From: Glycomyces arizonensis DSM 44726
GTDB taxonomy: Bacteria; Actinomycetota; Actinomycetes; Mycobacteriales; Micromonosporaceae
Direction of reading: 5' to 3'
Assembly (NCBI RefSeq): GCF_000482705.1
Contig: NZ_AXWO01000028.1
Location: 17,059 to 81,058 of the forward strand
DNA: 64,000 nt
The stretch's first letter is position 1, and every line of letters begins with the position of its first letter. This document shows, piece after piece, positions 1 to 8,169 of the stretch. The notes under the pieces were generated by a model, which worked only from the letters and a program-made list of their open reading frames with translations, was not told the DNA's origin and did no database searches. A program made the translations under genes and the position numbers.

Positions 1-1
1 C

Positions 2-802
2 ATCGCCGACGGCGTCAAGTTCGCGCAGAAGGAGGACCTCGTCCCCGACGGGGCCGACAAGCCGGTCTTCAAGCTCGCGCCCGCCGTCGCGCTCCTCCCG
101 TACCTGCTGGTGCTGCTGTTCATCCCGCTCGGGCCCGGCGACCTCGTCGGCTCGAGCCTGGAGATGGGCCTGTTCGTGGTGCTCGCGCTCGTCGGCGTCG
201 GCGTGCTGGCCGTGCTCATGGCCGGCTGGGCCTCGGCCAACAGGTACACGCTCATTGGGGCGCTGCGCGGTGCCGCGCAGCTCATGGCCTACGAGTTGCC
301 GCTGGTGCTGGCCGCCGCGTCCGTCGCCGTCGCGGCGGGGACGCTGAGCCTGCCGGAGATCGTCGAGACGTGGGAGCCGTGGTGGCTGCTGTGGCAGGCT
401 CCGGCGGCGTTCGTGTTCTTCACCGCCGGGGTCGCCGAGATCCGCAGGCCGCCGTTCGACGCGCCGGTGGCCGACTCGGAACTGGTGTTCGGCTACCTCA
501 CCGAGTACGCGGGGCTGCGGTTCGCGCTGCTGCTGCTCGCCGAGTACGCCGGGATCGTGGTCATCTCGGCGCTGACGTCGGTGCTGTTCCTCGGCGGCTG
601 GAAAGGACCCGGGCCCGACTCGCTCGGCTGGCTGTGGACGCTGGTGAAGACCGGCGCGCTGTCGATGGTCGTCATCTGGCTGCGCGTGGCCTGGCCGAGG
701 CTCAGGGTCGATCAGATCCAGGCGCTGTGCTGGAAGGGCCTGGTGCCGCTCGCGCTCGCGCAACTCGTCGTGACGACGGTCGTCGCGCTCGCGCTGCGCT
801 GA
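2..802 (+). CDS. nuoH: NADH-quinone oxidoreductase subunit H, 5'-truncated by window edge
   Basis: This is the C-terminal 266 residues of the membrane subunit H of complex I, which lies at the junction of the quinone site and the proton-pumping arm. The reading frame is open from base 2, so the start lies outside the window. The visible start IADGVKFAQKED followed by an LAP segment matches the family loop after the second membrane helix. The RRPPFDAPVADSELV stretch is the conserved quinone-site region, with several hydrophobic helices after it. The next gene is convergent and no nuoI follows, so this is the last gene of its operon. It may belong to a second or partial nuo cluster. Identification is confident. 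Confidence 0.93.
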   Translation: MADGVKFAQKEDLVPDGADKPVFKLAPAVALLPYLLVLLFIPLGPGDLVGSSLEMGLFVVLALVGVGVLAVLMAGWASANRYTLIGALRGAAQLMAYELPLVLAAASVAVAAGTLSLPEIVETWEPWWLLWQAPAAFVFFTAGVAEIRRPPFDAPVADSELVFGYLTEYAGLRFALLLLAEYAGIVVISALTSVLFLGGWKGPGPDSLGWLWTLVKTGALSMVVIWLRVAWPRLRVDQIQALCWKGLVPLALAQLVVTTVVALALR

Positions 803-806
803 AAGC

Positions 807-1124
807 TCAGGCGGCCTTCGACGCGCTCTTCGATTCCGACTTCGCGGCGGGCTTGGCCTCGCCCTTGGAGGCGGACTCCTTCTTCTCGGCCTTCTTCTCG
901 CCGTTCTGGGAGCCGTTGCCGCTCAGCGAGCTCGAACCGGTCGAGCGGGAGTCGGTGCGGTAGAACCCGCTGCCCTTGAAGGTGACGCCGACGTTGCCGA
1001 AGACCTTGCGCAGGGCGCCCTTGGTCTCGCAGGAGGGGCAGTCGGTCAGGCGCGCTTCGCTGAACGACTGGTGGCGGTCGAACTCGTACCCGCACTCCTT
1101 GCAGCGGTATTCGTAGACAGGCAC
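807..1124 (-). CDS. FmdB-family zinc ribbon protein
   Basis: This is a small protein of 105 residues. The start is the GTG at 1124, giving VPVYEYRC, because GGAGGAGAG lies just upstream; an in-frame ATG further up lacks such a site. The N-terminal half is an FmdB zinc ribbon with CxxC pairs (YRCKECGYEF and CPSC) and the family segment RKVFGNVGVTFKGSGFY. The C-terminal third is a low-complexity tail rich in Ser, Lys, Glu and Ala. The FmdB family is annotated as regulatory but has no firm general function. A perfect CIRCE element about 80 bp upstream suggests HrcA heat-shock control. It converges on nuoH with only 4 bp between them. Confidence 0.88.
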   Translation of the reverse strand: MPVYEYRCKECGYEFDRHQSFSEARLTDCPSCETKGALRKVFGNVGVTFKGSGFYRTDSRSTGSSSLSGNGSQNGEKKAEKKESASKGEAKPAAKSESKSASKAA

Positions 1125-1204
1125 GTCTCTCCTCCAGCGGTGGCAGGCCAAATCGGCGGTCAGCGGGGTCGCCGAGCCGGGTCGCGCTCAGACCGGGATC
1201 GACA

Positions 1205-1231
1205 TTAGCACTCAACACACTGGAGTGCTAA
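1205..1231. promoter_or_regulatory. CIRCE element (HrcA operator)
   Basis: The sequence is TTAGCACTC, nine bases, then GAGTGCTAA, which is an exact match to the CIRCE consensus. It lies upstream of the leftward fmdB-like gene. The only other neighbour is the 3' end of a leftward gene, so fmdB is the sole plausible target. A -35-like TTAGCA and a -10-like TAATGT can be placed within and beside the element on the minus strand. Confidence 0.93.
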
Positions 1232-1283
1232 TCCCATCCCGCCTGGCAGTGACGATTCCCGCAGTCGCCTCGGCCACGGCCGA

Positions 1284-1305
1284 CCGGCGGCCGCGCGGCC
1301 GCCGG
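1284..1305 (-). terminator. 22-bp palindrome downstream of formyl-THF cyclo-ligase
   Basis: CCGGCGGCCGC is followed directly by its reverse complement, giving a perfect GC-only dyad 34 bp past the cyclo-ligase stop. There is no T run. It is probably a terminator or a 3'-end structure. Confidence 0.55.
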
Positions 1306-1339
1306 AGCTGCCGATGTTCCGTGAACGGGGCAGCGCGCG

Positions 1340-1972
1340 TCACCCGGCGGGCGTGTAGCCGCCGGTCGGGGTGACCACGCCGGTCACCGGCCGGTCGTGC
1401 CGCTCCGCGGGCACCGCGAGGCCGAACTCGCCGTCGCGCAGCAGCGCCACCACCGGCACCGCGGGAGCGAGCCGCGCCAGCGCCCGGTCGTAGCAGCCGC
1501 CGCCCCGCCCGAGCCTGATCCCGTCATGTGAGACGGCCAGTCCGGGGACGATCACGGCCCCGGCCCGCCCGATCGCCTCGACGCCGCACGCCGGGGCGAC
1601 CTCCTCGCTGCCACGAGGCCCGGTCAGCGCGATGCCGCTCCACGGCCGCTCCGCCGTGCCCGGAGTGACCACATGGGACCCGAGCACGGTCCAGTCGAGG
1701 TCGTTGTCCGGCAAGGTGACCGGCAGCAGCACCGTATAGCGCTCGGCGAGCCGCTCGGGCAGTTCGCGCCGCAGCATCGCGCACGGCTCGGAGCCGAACG
1801 GCCGGTACGCGGCGACCGTCGCGCCCTCGTCCAGCGCCTCGTCGAGGAACGCCCGCAAGGCGTTCCACGTCGCCGCGTCGGCCGCCGCCCTGTCGCCGGG
1901 CGGCATCGCCTTTCTGGCGCCCAGGAGCCGCGTCCTGGCGTTATCCTTTGCTGTGATCACGATGCTCCTCAC
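1340..1972 (-). CDS. 5-formyltetrahydrofolate cyclo-ligase
   Basis: This enzyme converts 5-formyl-THF to 5,10-methenyl-THF using ATP, in cytoplasmic one-carbon metabolism. At 210 residues it has normal family length. The C-terminal signature DGIRLGRGGGCYDRAL is the folate/ATP-binding loop, and AYRPFGSEP and VIVPGLAV are further conserved blocks. Two GTG starts are possible: 1972, used here, and 1960, which has GAGGAG four bases before it and may be preferred. The gene stands alone, divergent from the diguanylate cyclase, with a GC palindrome behind it. Confidence 0.92.
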   Translation of the reverse strand: MRSIVITAKDNARTRLLGARKAMPPGDRAAADAATWNALRAFLDEALDEGATVAAYRPFGSEPCAMLRRELPERLAERYTVLLPVTLPDNDLDWTVLGSHVVTPGTAERPWSGIALTGPRGSEEVAPACGVEAIGRAGAVIVPGLAVSHDGIRLGRGGGCYDRALARLAPAVPVVALLRDGEFGLAVPAERHDRPVTGVVTPTGGYTPAG

Positions 1973-2118
1973 TGTGATCGCCGCTCACCTCGGCAACCTC
2001 CACCGAATGGCGAGTGCGATTCATCCTTTCGGTCATACCTGATTGAATGACCGTGCCGTGTCGTGTCGAATCGGTAGCTCTAGGTAGTCTTCTAGGGAGT
2101 GAACTTGAGGGGGCTTCG

Positions 2119-4098
2119 GTGTCGCTGCGTTCACGGCTCACCACGGCGTTCCTCGTCGTCGTGCTGGGGCCGGTCTTGGTGGGGGCCGTCTTCGTCGCTG
2201 CCATCATGTCCCATCTGGCGGACGCCCGCGAAGCGGCGCTGGCGGACTCGGCGGTCACCATGGTCGACTCCACCCTCGGCACCATCTGCGAACGGATCCA
2301 GGCCTCCGCGGCCGCGGTGGCCCTCAGCCACCGTAGCGGCGGCGAGGAGAACACCATCGAGATGGCCCGGCTCGTCGTCGGCCGCGACGTCGTCGACGGC
2401 GTCGTCTTCTCGGCCCTGGTGGAGGCCGAAGCCGCGTCGGCCCAGAGCGTCGGCGCCGAGGCCCCCGCGGGCACCTGGATCGACTGCGGCGGCGTCACTC
2501 CCATCGGCGACCGGCCCGTCGTCGCCCTCGCCTCCCAGGCCGCCGTCGCGAACCCCGACGGCAGCCTCTCGACCTTCACGGTGTTCCGCGTCGTCGACCG
2601 GGACTTCCTCGCCTCGGTCGCCGACGCCGCCGACGCCGAGCTGATCCTCCAGGACGGGCGCGGCGAGCCGCTGTCGGTCGGCGCCTCCGACGCCGGCGCC
2701 TGGGCCACCACCGACACGCTCCTGCCGCTGCGCGTCGGCACCGCCTCCACCGACTTCACCCCCATGTACTGGACGCTCGCCGCGATGGTGGCCGCCTCGG
2801 GGGTCTGCGCCCTCGCGCTGGCCGCCTGGCTCGCCCGCTCGACCACCCGGCCGCTCGCCGAGCTCTCCGGCGCCGCCGAGCGCGTCGCCGACGGCGACCT
2901 CGACGCCCGCGTCCCCGTCCACGGCGGCGACGAGGTCGCCCAGCTCGCCCTCAGCTTCAACCGCATGACCGCCCAGACCCAGACGTACGTCCAGGCCCTC
3001 ACCGCCTCCAGGGACCAGATGCGGGGCCAGCTCGGCTGGCTCGGCCAGACGCTGACGGCCACCCTCGACCTCGACCGGATCCTCGAGGTCATCCTCGACA
3101 CCGCGATGGTCACCACGAACGCCGAGGCCGGACTCGTCATGCTCGCCGACGTCGGCGACGCCGACCAGCTCCTCCAGCGCGCCGGCGAAGGCGACCTCGG
3201 CATCACCGAGCCCGCCGCCGTCCGCATCGGCGAGGGCATCATCGGCTCGATCGCCGCCGCCGGGACCCCCGCGCACGGCCGCATCGTCGACGGCCGCTTC
3301 GGCGGGCGGCAGCGCTCGCCCACCGAGCCGGACGCGCGCACGATCGTCGCCGTGCCCTTCAGCGGCCGCGGCGTCCCCGAACCCGAGCACCCCGGAATGC
3401 GCCGGGCCGCCTCCGAAGACGAGGCCGCCGAATCCGACGGCGAAGGCGGCGTCCTCGGCGTCCTCGTCCTCTACAACCGGGTCGCCGCCCTCGGCTTCGA
3501 GGACGCCGACGTCGAGACGCTCAAGACCTTCGCCGGGCAGGCCGCCGTCGCCGTCGAGAACGTCCTGCTGCACCGCCAAGTCCAGCGCCTGAGCCTCACC
3601 GACCCGCTCACCGGGCTGTGGAACTACCGGTTCATGCAGACCTCGCTGCGACGCGAGGCCGAGCGGGCGCGGCGCTACCAGCGGCCCAGCGCGCTGCTCG
3701 CCATCGACCTCGACCGGTTCAAGGCCGTCAACGACACCTACGGGCACCCCGTCGGCGACCAGGTGCTCGTGGAGCTGGCGCGGCGCATCACCGGCCAGAT
3801 CCGCGAGGTCGACCTGGCGTTCAGGCACGGCGGCGAGGAGTTCACGGTGCTGCTGCCCGAGACCGACGCCGCGGGCGGCGCCGCCTGCGCCGAGCGCCTC
3901 GGCCGGGCCGTCGCCGACCGGCCGTTCAAGGTCAACGACGTCGAAGGCGGCCTGGAACTGCGCATCACCGTCTCGGTCGGCATCGCCGTCATCGGCCAGC
4001 ACGCCGACACCGCCGCCGGAGCCCTGACCGCCGCCGACGAGGCCCTGTACGCCGCGAAGGCCGCCGGGCGCGACACCTGGCGCATCGCCACCGCCTGA
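2119..4098 (+). CDS. membrane diguanylate cyclase (sensor-HAMP-GAF-GGDEF)
   Basis: This protein makes cyclic-di-GMP from two GTP. From the GTG at 2119 (GAGGGGG seven bases upstream; an upstream ATG at 2047 is possible) it is 659 residues. Order: membrane helix about 10-35, extracytoplasmic sensor about 36-220, second helix about 222-245, HAMP (RSTTRPLAEL), GAF about 310-490, and GGDEF about 500-655. The catalytic signature is GGEEF in RHGGEEFTVLLPE. An RxxD (REVD) five residues before it is a complete inhibitory I-site, so product inhibition is expected. In Streptomyces c-di-GMP controls development through BldD; a similar role here is inference. Confidence 0.92.
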   Translation: MSLRSRLTTAFLVVVLGPVLVGAVFVAAIMSHLADAREAALADSAVTMVDSTLGTICERIQASAAAVALSHRSGGEENTIEMARLVVGRDVVDGVVFSALVEAEAASAQSVGAEAPAGTWIDCGGVTPIGDRPVVALASQAAVANPDGSLSTFTVFRVVDRDFLASVADAADAELILQDGRGEPLSVGASDAGAWATTDTLLPLRVGTASTDFTPMYWTLAAMVAASGVCALALAAWLARSTTRPLAELSGAAERVADGDLDARVPVHGGDEVAQLALSFNRMTAQTQTYVQALTASRDQMRGQLGWLGQTLTATLDLDRILEVILDTAMVTTNAEAGLVMLADVGDADQLLQRAGEGDLGITEPAAVRIGEGIIGSIAAAGTPAHGRIVDGRFGGRQRSPTEPDARTIVAVPFSGRGVPEPEHPGMRRAASEDEAAESDGEGGVLGVLVLYNRVAALGFEDADVETLKTFAGQAAVAVENVLLHRQVQRLSLTDPLTGLWNYRFMQTSLRREAERARRYQRPSALLAIDLDRFKAVNDTYGHPVGDQVLVELARRITGQIREVDLAFRHGGEEFTVLLPETDAAGGAACAERLGRAVADRPFKVNDVEGGLELRITVSVGIAVIGQHADTAAGALTAADEALYAAKAAGRDTWRIATA

Positions 4099-4174
4099 GG
4101 CCCGTCCGCTTCGGACCGATATCATCCGTTTCGTTTTCTTCGGGTGGTGGGCATCCCACACGGTGTGGTCACGA

Positions 4175-4180
4175 TACGCT
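4175..4180 (+). promoter_or_regulatory. -10-like TACGCT for a leaderless galU mRNA
   Basis: TACGCT is followed by six bases and then the galU ATG at 4187. There is no Shine-Dalgarno sequence. The same spacing recurs at other genes in this window. Confidence 0.5.
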
Positions 4181-4186
4181 CGCCCT

Positions 4187-5077
4187 ATGTCAGATACCTT
4201 GCGCCGCGCCACCAAGGCCGTCATTCCCGCAGCGGGCAACGCCACCCGCTTCCTCCCGGTCACCAAGGCCGTCCCCAAGGAACTCCTGCCGCTGATCGAC
4301 AAGCCGGTCCTGGAGTACATCGTCGAAGAGGCCGCCGCCGCCGGAGCCGACGACGTCCTCCTCGTCACCGCCCGCGGCAAGGACACCATGGTCGACTACT
4401 TCGACGCCAGGCCCGACCTCGAGGCGTTCCTCGCCGAGAAGGGCAAGGACGCCGCCATCGAGGCGATCAAGGCCCCCGAGCGCCTCGCCGAGATCCACGC
4501 GATCCGCCAGGGCACCGCCCTCGGCCTCGGCCACGCCGTCGGCCGCGCCGCCGCCCACGTCGGCGACGAGCCGTTCGCCGTCCTCCTCGGCGACGAGTTC
4601 TGCGACCTCGGCGACGCGCTCCTGCCGCGCATGATGGACCTCCAGGCCGAGACCGGCGGCATCGTCCTGGCGCTCATGGAGGTCCCCAAGGAGGACGTCG
4701 CCCGCTGGGGCATCGCCTCGGTCGCCCCGACCGGCGACGCCGACATCGTCGAGGTCACCGGTCTGGTCGAGAAGCCCTCCGTTGACGAGGCCCCCTCGAA
4801 TCTCAGTCTCATCGGGCGCTACGTCCTGCCCGGCTCGATCTTCCCCGTCCTCGACGCCACCGAGCCCGGCAGCGGCGGTGAGATCCAACTCACCGACGCC
4901 ATGGACACGATGCGCGCCAAGGGGACCCCAGTGCACGGGGTCATCTTCCGCGGCAAGCGCTACGACACCGGCCAGCCGACCGCCTACCTCCAGACGCTGG
5001 TGGAACTCGCGACCGAGCGGGAAGACTTGCCCGGCTTCAACGCCTGGCTGCGTGAATTCAGTGCGACACTGGACTAG
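4187..5077 (+). CDS. galU: UTP-glucose-1-phosphate uridylyltransferase
   Basis: This enzyme makes UDP-glucose from UTP and glucose-1-phosphate for cell-envelope and trehalose synthesis. It is 296 residues. The N-terminal nucleotide-binding loop VIPAAGNATRFLPVTKAVPK is clear, followed by KELLPLIDKPVLEYIVEEA and the sugar-phosphate segment GLVEKPS. The common loop is GxGTRFLP; here it reads GNATRFLP, a slight variation. The chosen ATG lies six bases after a -10-like element, and an ATG eight codons earlier would fall before it. moeA follows after 80 bp on the same strand, a common actinobacterial order. Confidence 0.94.
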   Translation: MSDTLRRATKAVIPAAGNATRFLPVTKAVPKELLPLIDKPVLEYIVEEAAAAGADDVLLVTARGKDTMVDYFDARPDLEAFLAEKGKDAAIEAIKAPERLAEIHAIRQGTALGLGHAVGRAAAHVGDEPFAVLLGDEFCDLGDALLPRMMDLQAETGGIVLALMEVPKEDVARWGIASVAPTGDADIVEVTGLVEKPSVDEAPSNLSLIGRYVLPGSIFPVLDATEPGSGGEIQLTDAMDTMRAKGTPVHGVIFRGKRYDTGQPTAYLQTLVELATEREDLPGFNAWLREFSATLD

Positions 5078-5157
5078 CTGACAACACCGCCGAGTGCAGG
5101 GCCGACGGCCCTCACGCGGCGGCCACGCTGGGGACTCGACAAACGGGGGGCTGAGGA

Positions 5158-6396
5158 GTGAAGGGGAGCGGCGAAGCGACGCCACTGGCGGATTTCCTGT
5201 CGAAGGCGCTGGCCCTCGTCCGCCCCCTGCCGCCCACCGACGTCGACATGACCCGCTCGACCGGGTCGGTCCTCGCCGAGGACGTCACCAGCCCCGGGCC
5301 GCTGCCCGCCTTCGACTACGCCGCCATCGACGGCTACGCCGCGGCCGCCGAGGACCTCGCCGGGGCCAGCCCCGAGCGGGGCGTCGGCCTCAAGGTCCTC
5401 GGCGACCTCGCCGCCTCTTCGTGGCGGCCCGTCCGCCTCGTCCCCGGCACCTGCTTCGCCGTCGCCGCCGGAGCCCCGCTCCCGGTCGGCGCCGACATCG
5501 TCGTGCCCCTGGCGTGGACCGACGAGGGCATGGCCACCGTCGAGGTCCGCCAGGTGCCCCGCCGCGGCCACGGCGTGCGGCGCCTGGGCTCCGAGCGCGC
5601 CGCCGGAGAGATCCTCGCCTACGAGGGCCGCCGCATCACGCCGCAGCTCATCGGGCTCCTCGCCGCCGCGGGCGTCGCCGACGTCGTCGTGCGCCCCACC
5701 CCGCGCGTCGTCGTCATCGCCACCGGCGACGAACTGGTCGACACCGGCCGCCCCTCCCAGCCCGGCCAGCTCATCGACGTCAACTCCCACCTCGTGACCG
5801 CCGCCGCCTCCGAGGCCGGCGCCCACGCCTACCGCGTCGGCATCTGCGACGACGAGCCCGACGCGCTGCGCACCGTCCTCGACGACCAGATCCTCCGCGC
5901 CGACCTCGTCATCACCACCGGCGGCACCGGCACCGGCCCCGGCGACATGGTCCGCCGCACGCTCTCGAGGGACGGCGCCGTCTCCTTCGACCCCGTCGCC
6001 GTGTACCTGTGCGAGACCATGGGCTTCGGCACCATCGGGCCCGAAGAGGTGCCCATCGTGTGCCTGCCAGGCGACCCCGTCTCCGCGCAGATCGCCTTCG
6101 AGACGATCGCCCGCCCCCTCGTCCAGCGCCTCGCCGGTGCCGAGCCGGTATTTCGGCCCAGCGTGCGCGCCAACCTGACCGAGCCCGTATCCTCACCGAA
6201 CGGGCTGCGCGAATTCCGCCCGGTCCGCGTCGCCGAACGCCGCGGCGGCGGCTACACCGTGGCCCCGCTGGGTCCGACCTCTTACACGCTCACCGGACTC
6301 GCCGAGGCCACCGGCCTGATGACGGTCGGTGAGAACGCCACCCGGGTGCCCGCCGGGTCGACCGTCGACGTGCTCCTGCTGGACCGAAACCGATGA
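5158..6396 (+). CDS. moeA: molybdopterin molybdenumtransferase MoeA
   Basis: This enzyme inserts molybdate into adenylylated molybdopterin, the last step of molybdenum cofactor synthesis. It is 412 residues with a GTG start. The N-terminal LPAFDYAAIDGYA matches the family PAFDNSAMDGYA block. The central MoCF-binding domain shows VIATGDELV and TTGGTGTGPGDMV, where the family usually has a GG-S-GxxD pattern. LPGDPVSAQIAFE stands for the usual LPGNPVS. A galU-moeA-GNAT order is frequent in actinobacteria. The last 17 bases are nearly repeated over the start of the next gene. Confidence 0.9.
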   Translation: MKGSGEATPLADFLSKALALVRPLPPTDVDMTRSTGSVLAEDVTSPGPLPAFDYAAIDGYAAAAEDLAGASPERGVGLKVLGDLAASSWRPVRLVPGTCFAVAAGAPLPVGADIVVPLAWTDEGMATVEVRQVPRRGHGVRRLGSERAAGEILAYEGRRITPQLIGLLAAAGVADVVVRPTPRVVVIATGDELVDTGRPSQPGQLIDVNSHLVTAAASEAGAHAYRVGICDDEPDALRTVLDDQILRADLVITTGGTGTGPGDMVRRTLSRDGAVSFDPVAVYLCETMGFGTIGPEEVPIVCLPGDPVSAQIAFETIARPLVQRLAGAEPVFRPSVRANLTEPVSSPNGLREFRPVRVAERRGGGYTVAPLGPTSYTLTGLAEATGLMTVGENATRVPAGSTVDVLLLDRNR

Positions 6397-6433
6397 CGCC
6401 ATCCCTACACGCACAGCTTTTGGATCGAAACCG

Positions 6434-7063
6434 ATGACCCTTTCCAACCCCGGCTGGCCCGTGGAACTCAGCCACGGCGACGTGAGCGTGCGGCCCTTTC
6501 GCCGCACCGACGCCAAGCGCTGGTCCGACCTGCGCCGCTCGAACGAGGCCTGGCTCGCCCCCTGGGAGCCCGGCACCGGCACCACCTGGCACGAGGCGCA
6601 CTCGCCCGCCGCGTTCCGCGCCATGCTCCGCGGCCTCAAACGCTCGGTCAAGGACGGCAGCAGCTGGCCGCTCGCCGTGTGCTGGCAAGGCGAGCTCGCC
6701 GGCGGCCTCACCGTCGGCAACATCGTGCGCCGCGCGTTCGGCTCGGCCTACGCCGGCTACTGGATCGACCGCGGCCACGCCGGGCGCGGCATCACCGCCA
6801 CGGCGCTCGCCATCGTCGTCGACCACGCGCTGACCGTCGGGCGACTGCACCGCATCGAGGTCAACATCCGGCCCGAGAACGGCCCGTCGAACCGGGTCGC
6901 CGAGAAGCTCGGCCTGCGCCGCGAGGGACTGCACAAGCGCTACCTCTATATCGACGGCGACTGGCGGGACCACTACGGGTACGCCGTCACCGCCGAGGAG
7001 ATCGCCACCGAGCGCATGATCGACCGCCTGGAGCGGCTCAAGCGGGCCGAGTCACACCACTGA
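6434..7063 (+). CDS. GNAT N-acetyltransferase, RimJ/RimL type
   Basis: This is a predicted protein N-alpha-acetyltransferase of 209 residues. The ATG at 6434 begins MTLSNPGWPVELSHGDVSVRPF. The acetyl-CoA loop is GRGITATALAIVVDHAL (about residues 117-133). It is followed by HRIEVNIRPENGPSNRVAEKLG, the typical RimJ/L C-terminal motif. No Shine-Dalgarno sequence is evident. The gene starts 37 bp after moeA, so cotranscription is likely, although the two functions are unrelated. The substrate (a ribosomal protein terminus is typical) is not determined. It converges with map and overlaps it by 12 bp. Confidence 0.85.
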   Translation: MTLSNPGWPVELSHGDVSVRPFRRTDAKRWSDLRRSNEAWLAPWEPGTGTTWHEAHSPAAFRAMLRGLKRSVKDGSSWPLAVCWQGELAGGLTVGNIVRRAFGSAYAGYWIDRGHAGRGITATALAIVVDHALTVGRLHRIEVNIRPENGPSNRVAEKLGLRREGLHKRYLYIDGDWRDHYGYAVTAEEIATERMIDRLERLKRAESHH

Positions 7064-7825
7064 CCGGTCGGTGAGGACGATCGGCTCGCCGTCGGTGACC
7101 GCGATCGTGTGCTCCACGTGGGCGCCGCGCGAGCCGTCGGCGCTGCGCAGCGTCCAGCCGTCGGCGTCGTAGCGGATCCGGTCGGTCGTGTGCAGGAACC
7201 ACGGCTCGATCGCGATGACCAGGCCCGGCTTGAGCCGAAGGCCCCGCCCGGGGCGGCCGTCGTTGGGCACCTGCGGGTCGCCGTGCATCTCGCGGCCGAC
7301 GCCGTGCCCGCCGAAGTCGGTGTTGATCGTCAGGCCCTCGGCCCGAGCCACGGCGGCGATCGCCGCCGAGACGTCCCCGAGCTTGTGCTCGGGCCTCGCC
7401 GCGGCGATCCCCGCCTCCAAGGCGCGCGTGGCCGTGTCGATGAGCTTGACGTCCTCGTCCCTCGGCGTGCCGACGACGACGCTGATCGCCGAGTCGGCCA
7501 CCCAGCCGTCCACGTTCGCGGCGAAGTCGAGGCTGAGCAGGTCCCCGTCGCGCAGCCGGTAGTCGTGCGGCAGGCCGTGGAGGACCGCGTCGTTGACCGA
7601 GGTGCACAGCACCTTCCCGAACGGGCGGGCGCCGAAGGACGGGTGGTAGTCGACGTAGCAGGAGACCGCCCCGGCCTCCTTGATGCGGCGCGCGGCCAGC
7701 TCGTCGAGGTCGAGCAGGTTGACGCCGACGTCGGCGGCCTGCGCGAGCGCGGTCAGCGTCTCGGCGACGAAGCGGCCGGCGGGCCGCATCTGCTCGATCT
7801 CCCGAGGGGAGTGCAGCTCGATCAT
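7052..7825 (-). CDS. map: type I methionyl aminopeptidase
   Basis: This enzyme removes the initiator methionine from nascent proteins. It is 257 residues from the ATG at 7825, preceded by GAAAGG. All five metal ligands are recognisable: the two aspartates in SLDFAANVDGWVADSAI, the histidine in GGHGVGREMHG, and the glutamates in IAIEPW and HVEHTI. There is no N-terminal zinc-finger or linker extension, so it is a plain bacterial type Ia-like enzyme. It is divergent from a small HTH regulator across a symmetric operator that overlaps both promoters, which implies repression by that protein. Confidence 0.94.
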   Translation of the reverse strand: MIELHSPREIEQMRPAGRFVAETLTALAQAADVGVNLLDLDELAARRIKEAGAVSCYVDYHPSFGARPFGKVLCTSVNDAVLHGLPHDYRLRDGDLLSLDFAANVDGWVADSAISVVVGTPRDEDVKLIDTATRALEAGIAAARPEHKLGDVSAAIAAVARAEGLTINTDFGGHGVGREMHGDPQVPNDGRPGRGLRLKPGLVIAIEPWFLHTTDRIRYDADGWTLRSADGSRGAHVEHTIAVTDGEPIVLTDRSVV

Positions 7826-7846
7826 GGTGGGCCTTTCAAAAGATGA

Positions 7847-7876
7847 CGGTATTTCTATACCGGTACTATAATACCG
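7847..7876. promoter_or_regulatory. double-dyad operator and consensus -10 between map and HTH regulator
   Basis: Two overlapping 16-bp inverted repeats are visible: CGGTATTTCTATACCG at 7847-7862 and CGGTACTATAATACCG at 7861-7876. Inside the second is a perfect -10, TATAAT (7867-7872). It sits six bases before the regulator's ATG and about 18 bases after an ATGACG -35-like hexamer. On the opposite strand TATAGT and TATAGA can serve map. The arrangement fits autorepression plus co-repression of map. Confidence 0.75.
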
Positions 7877-7878
7877 AT

Positions 7879-8139
7879 ATGATTCGACCGCCGCTGACAC
7901 CCGAGGACTACGCGCGCGGGCGCGCGCTCGGTCGGGCGCTGCGGACGGCGCGCGGCGCCCGCAGCCTCCTCGACGTCGCCGCCGAGGCCGGCCTCTCCCC
8001 CGAGACGCTGCGCAAGATCGAGACCGGGCGCATCGCCACACCGGCGTTCTTCACCATCATCGCGCTCTGCCGCGCCCTGGGGATCTCGGCCGACGAACTC
8101 GCCACGACCCAGATCACGCACGGCGCCGATCGTCTCTAG
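7879..8139 (+). CDS. small XRE-type helix-turn-helix regulator
   Basis: This protein of 86 residues is made up almost wholly of a Cro/CI-type HTH. It has an N-terminal helix (RALGRALRTARGARS), then SLLDVAAEAGLSPETLRKIETGRIATPAFFTIIALCRALGIS, where the middle part is the HTH proper. The ATG follows a perfect TATAAT by six bases and has no Shine-Dalgarno, so a leaderless mRNA is expected. Neighbour map is divergent and shares the operator. It has no ligand or sensor domain. Repression of itself and map is inferred from layout. Confidence 0.82.
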   Translation: MIRPPLTPEDYARGRALGRALRTARGARSLLDVAAEAGLSPETLRKIETGRIATPAFFTIIALCRALGISADELATTQITHGADRL

Positions 8140-8157
8140 CGCAGGTAGGGGACGCGT

Positions 8158-8163
8158 TAGGCT
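8158..8163 (+). promoter_or_regulatory. -10-like TAGGCT for a leaderless purK mRNA
   Basis: TAGGCT, then six bases, then the purK GTG at 8170. No ribosome-binding site is present between them. Confidence 0.5.
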
Positions 8164-8169
8164 CTGGCC

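Noticed and set aside
2131..4389. 752-codon open frame on the minus strand
   Set aside because: It is a shadow of the diguanylate cyclase and galU. Its product is low-complexity Gly/Asp/Ala and matches no protein fold.
5094..6332. Long Arg/Pro-rich frame inside moeA
   Set aside because: It is an alternative-frame shadow with extreme Arg content typical of high-GC coding DNA.
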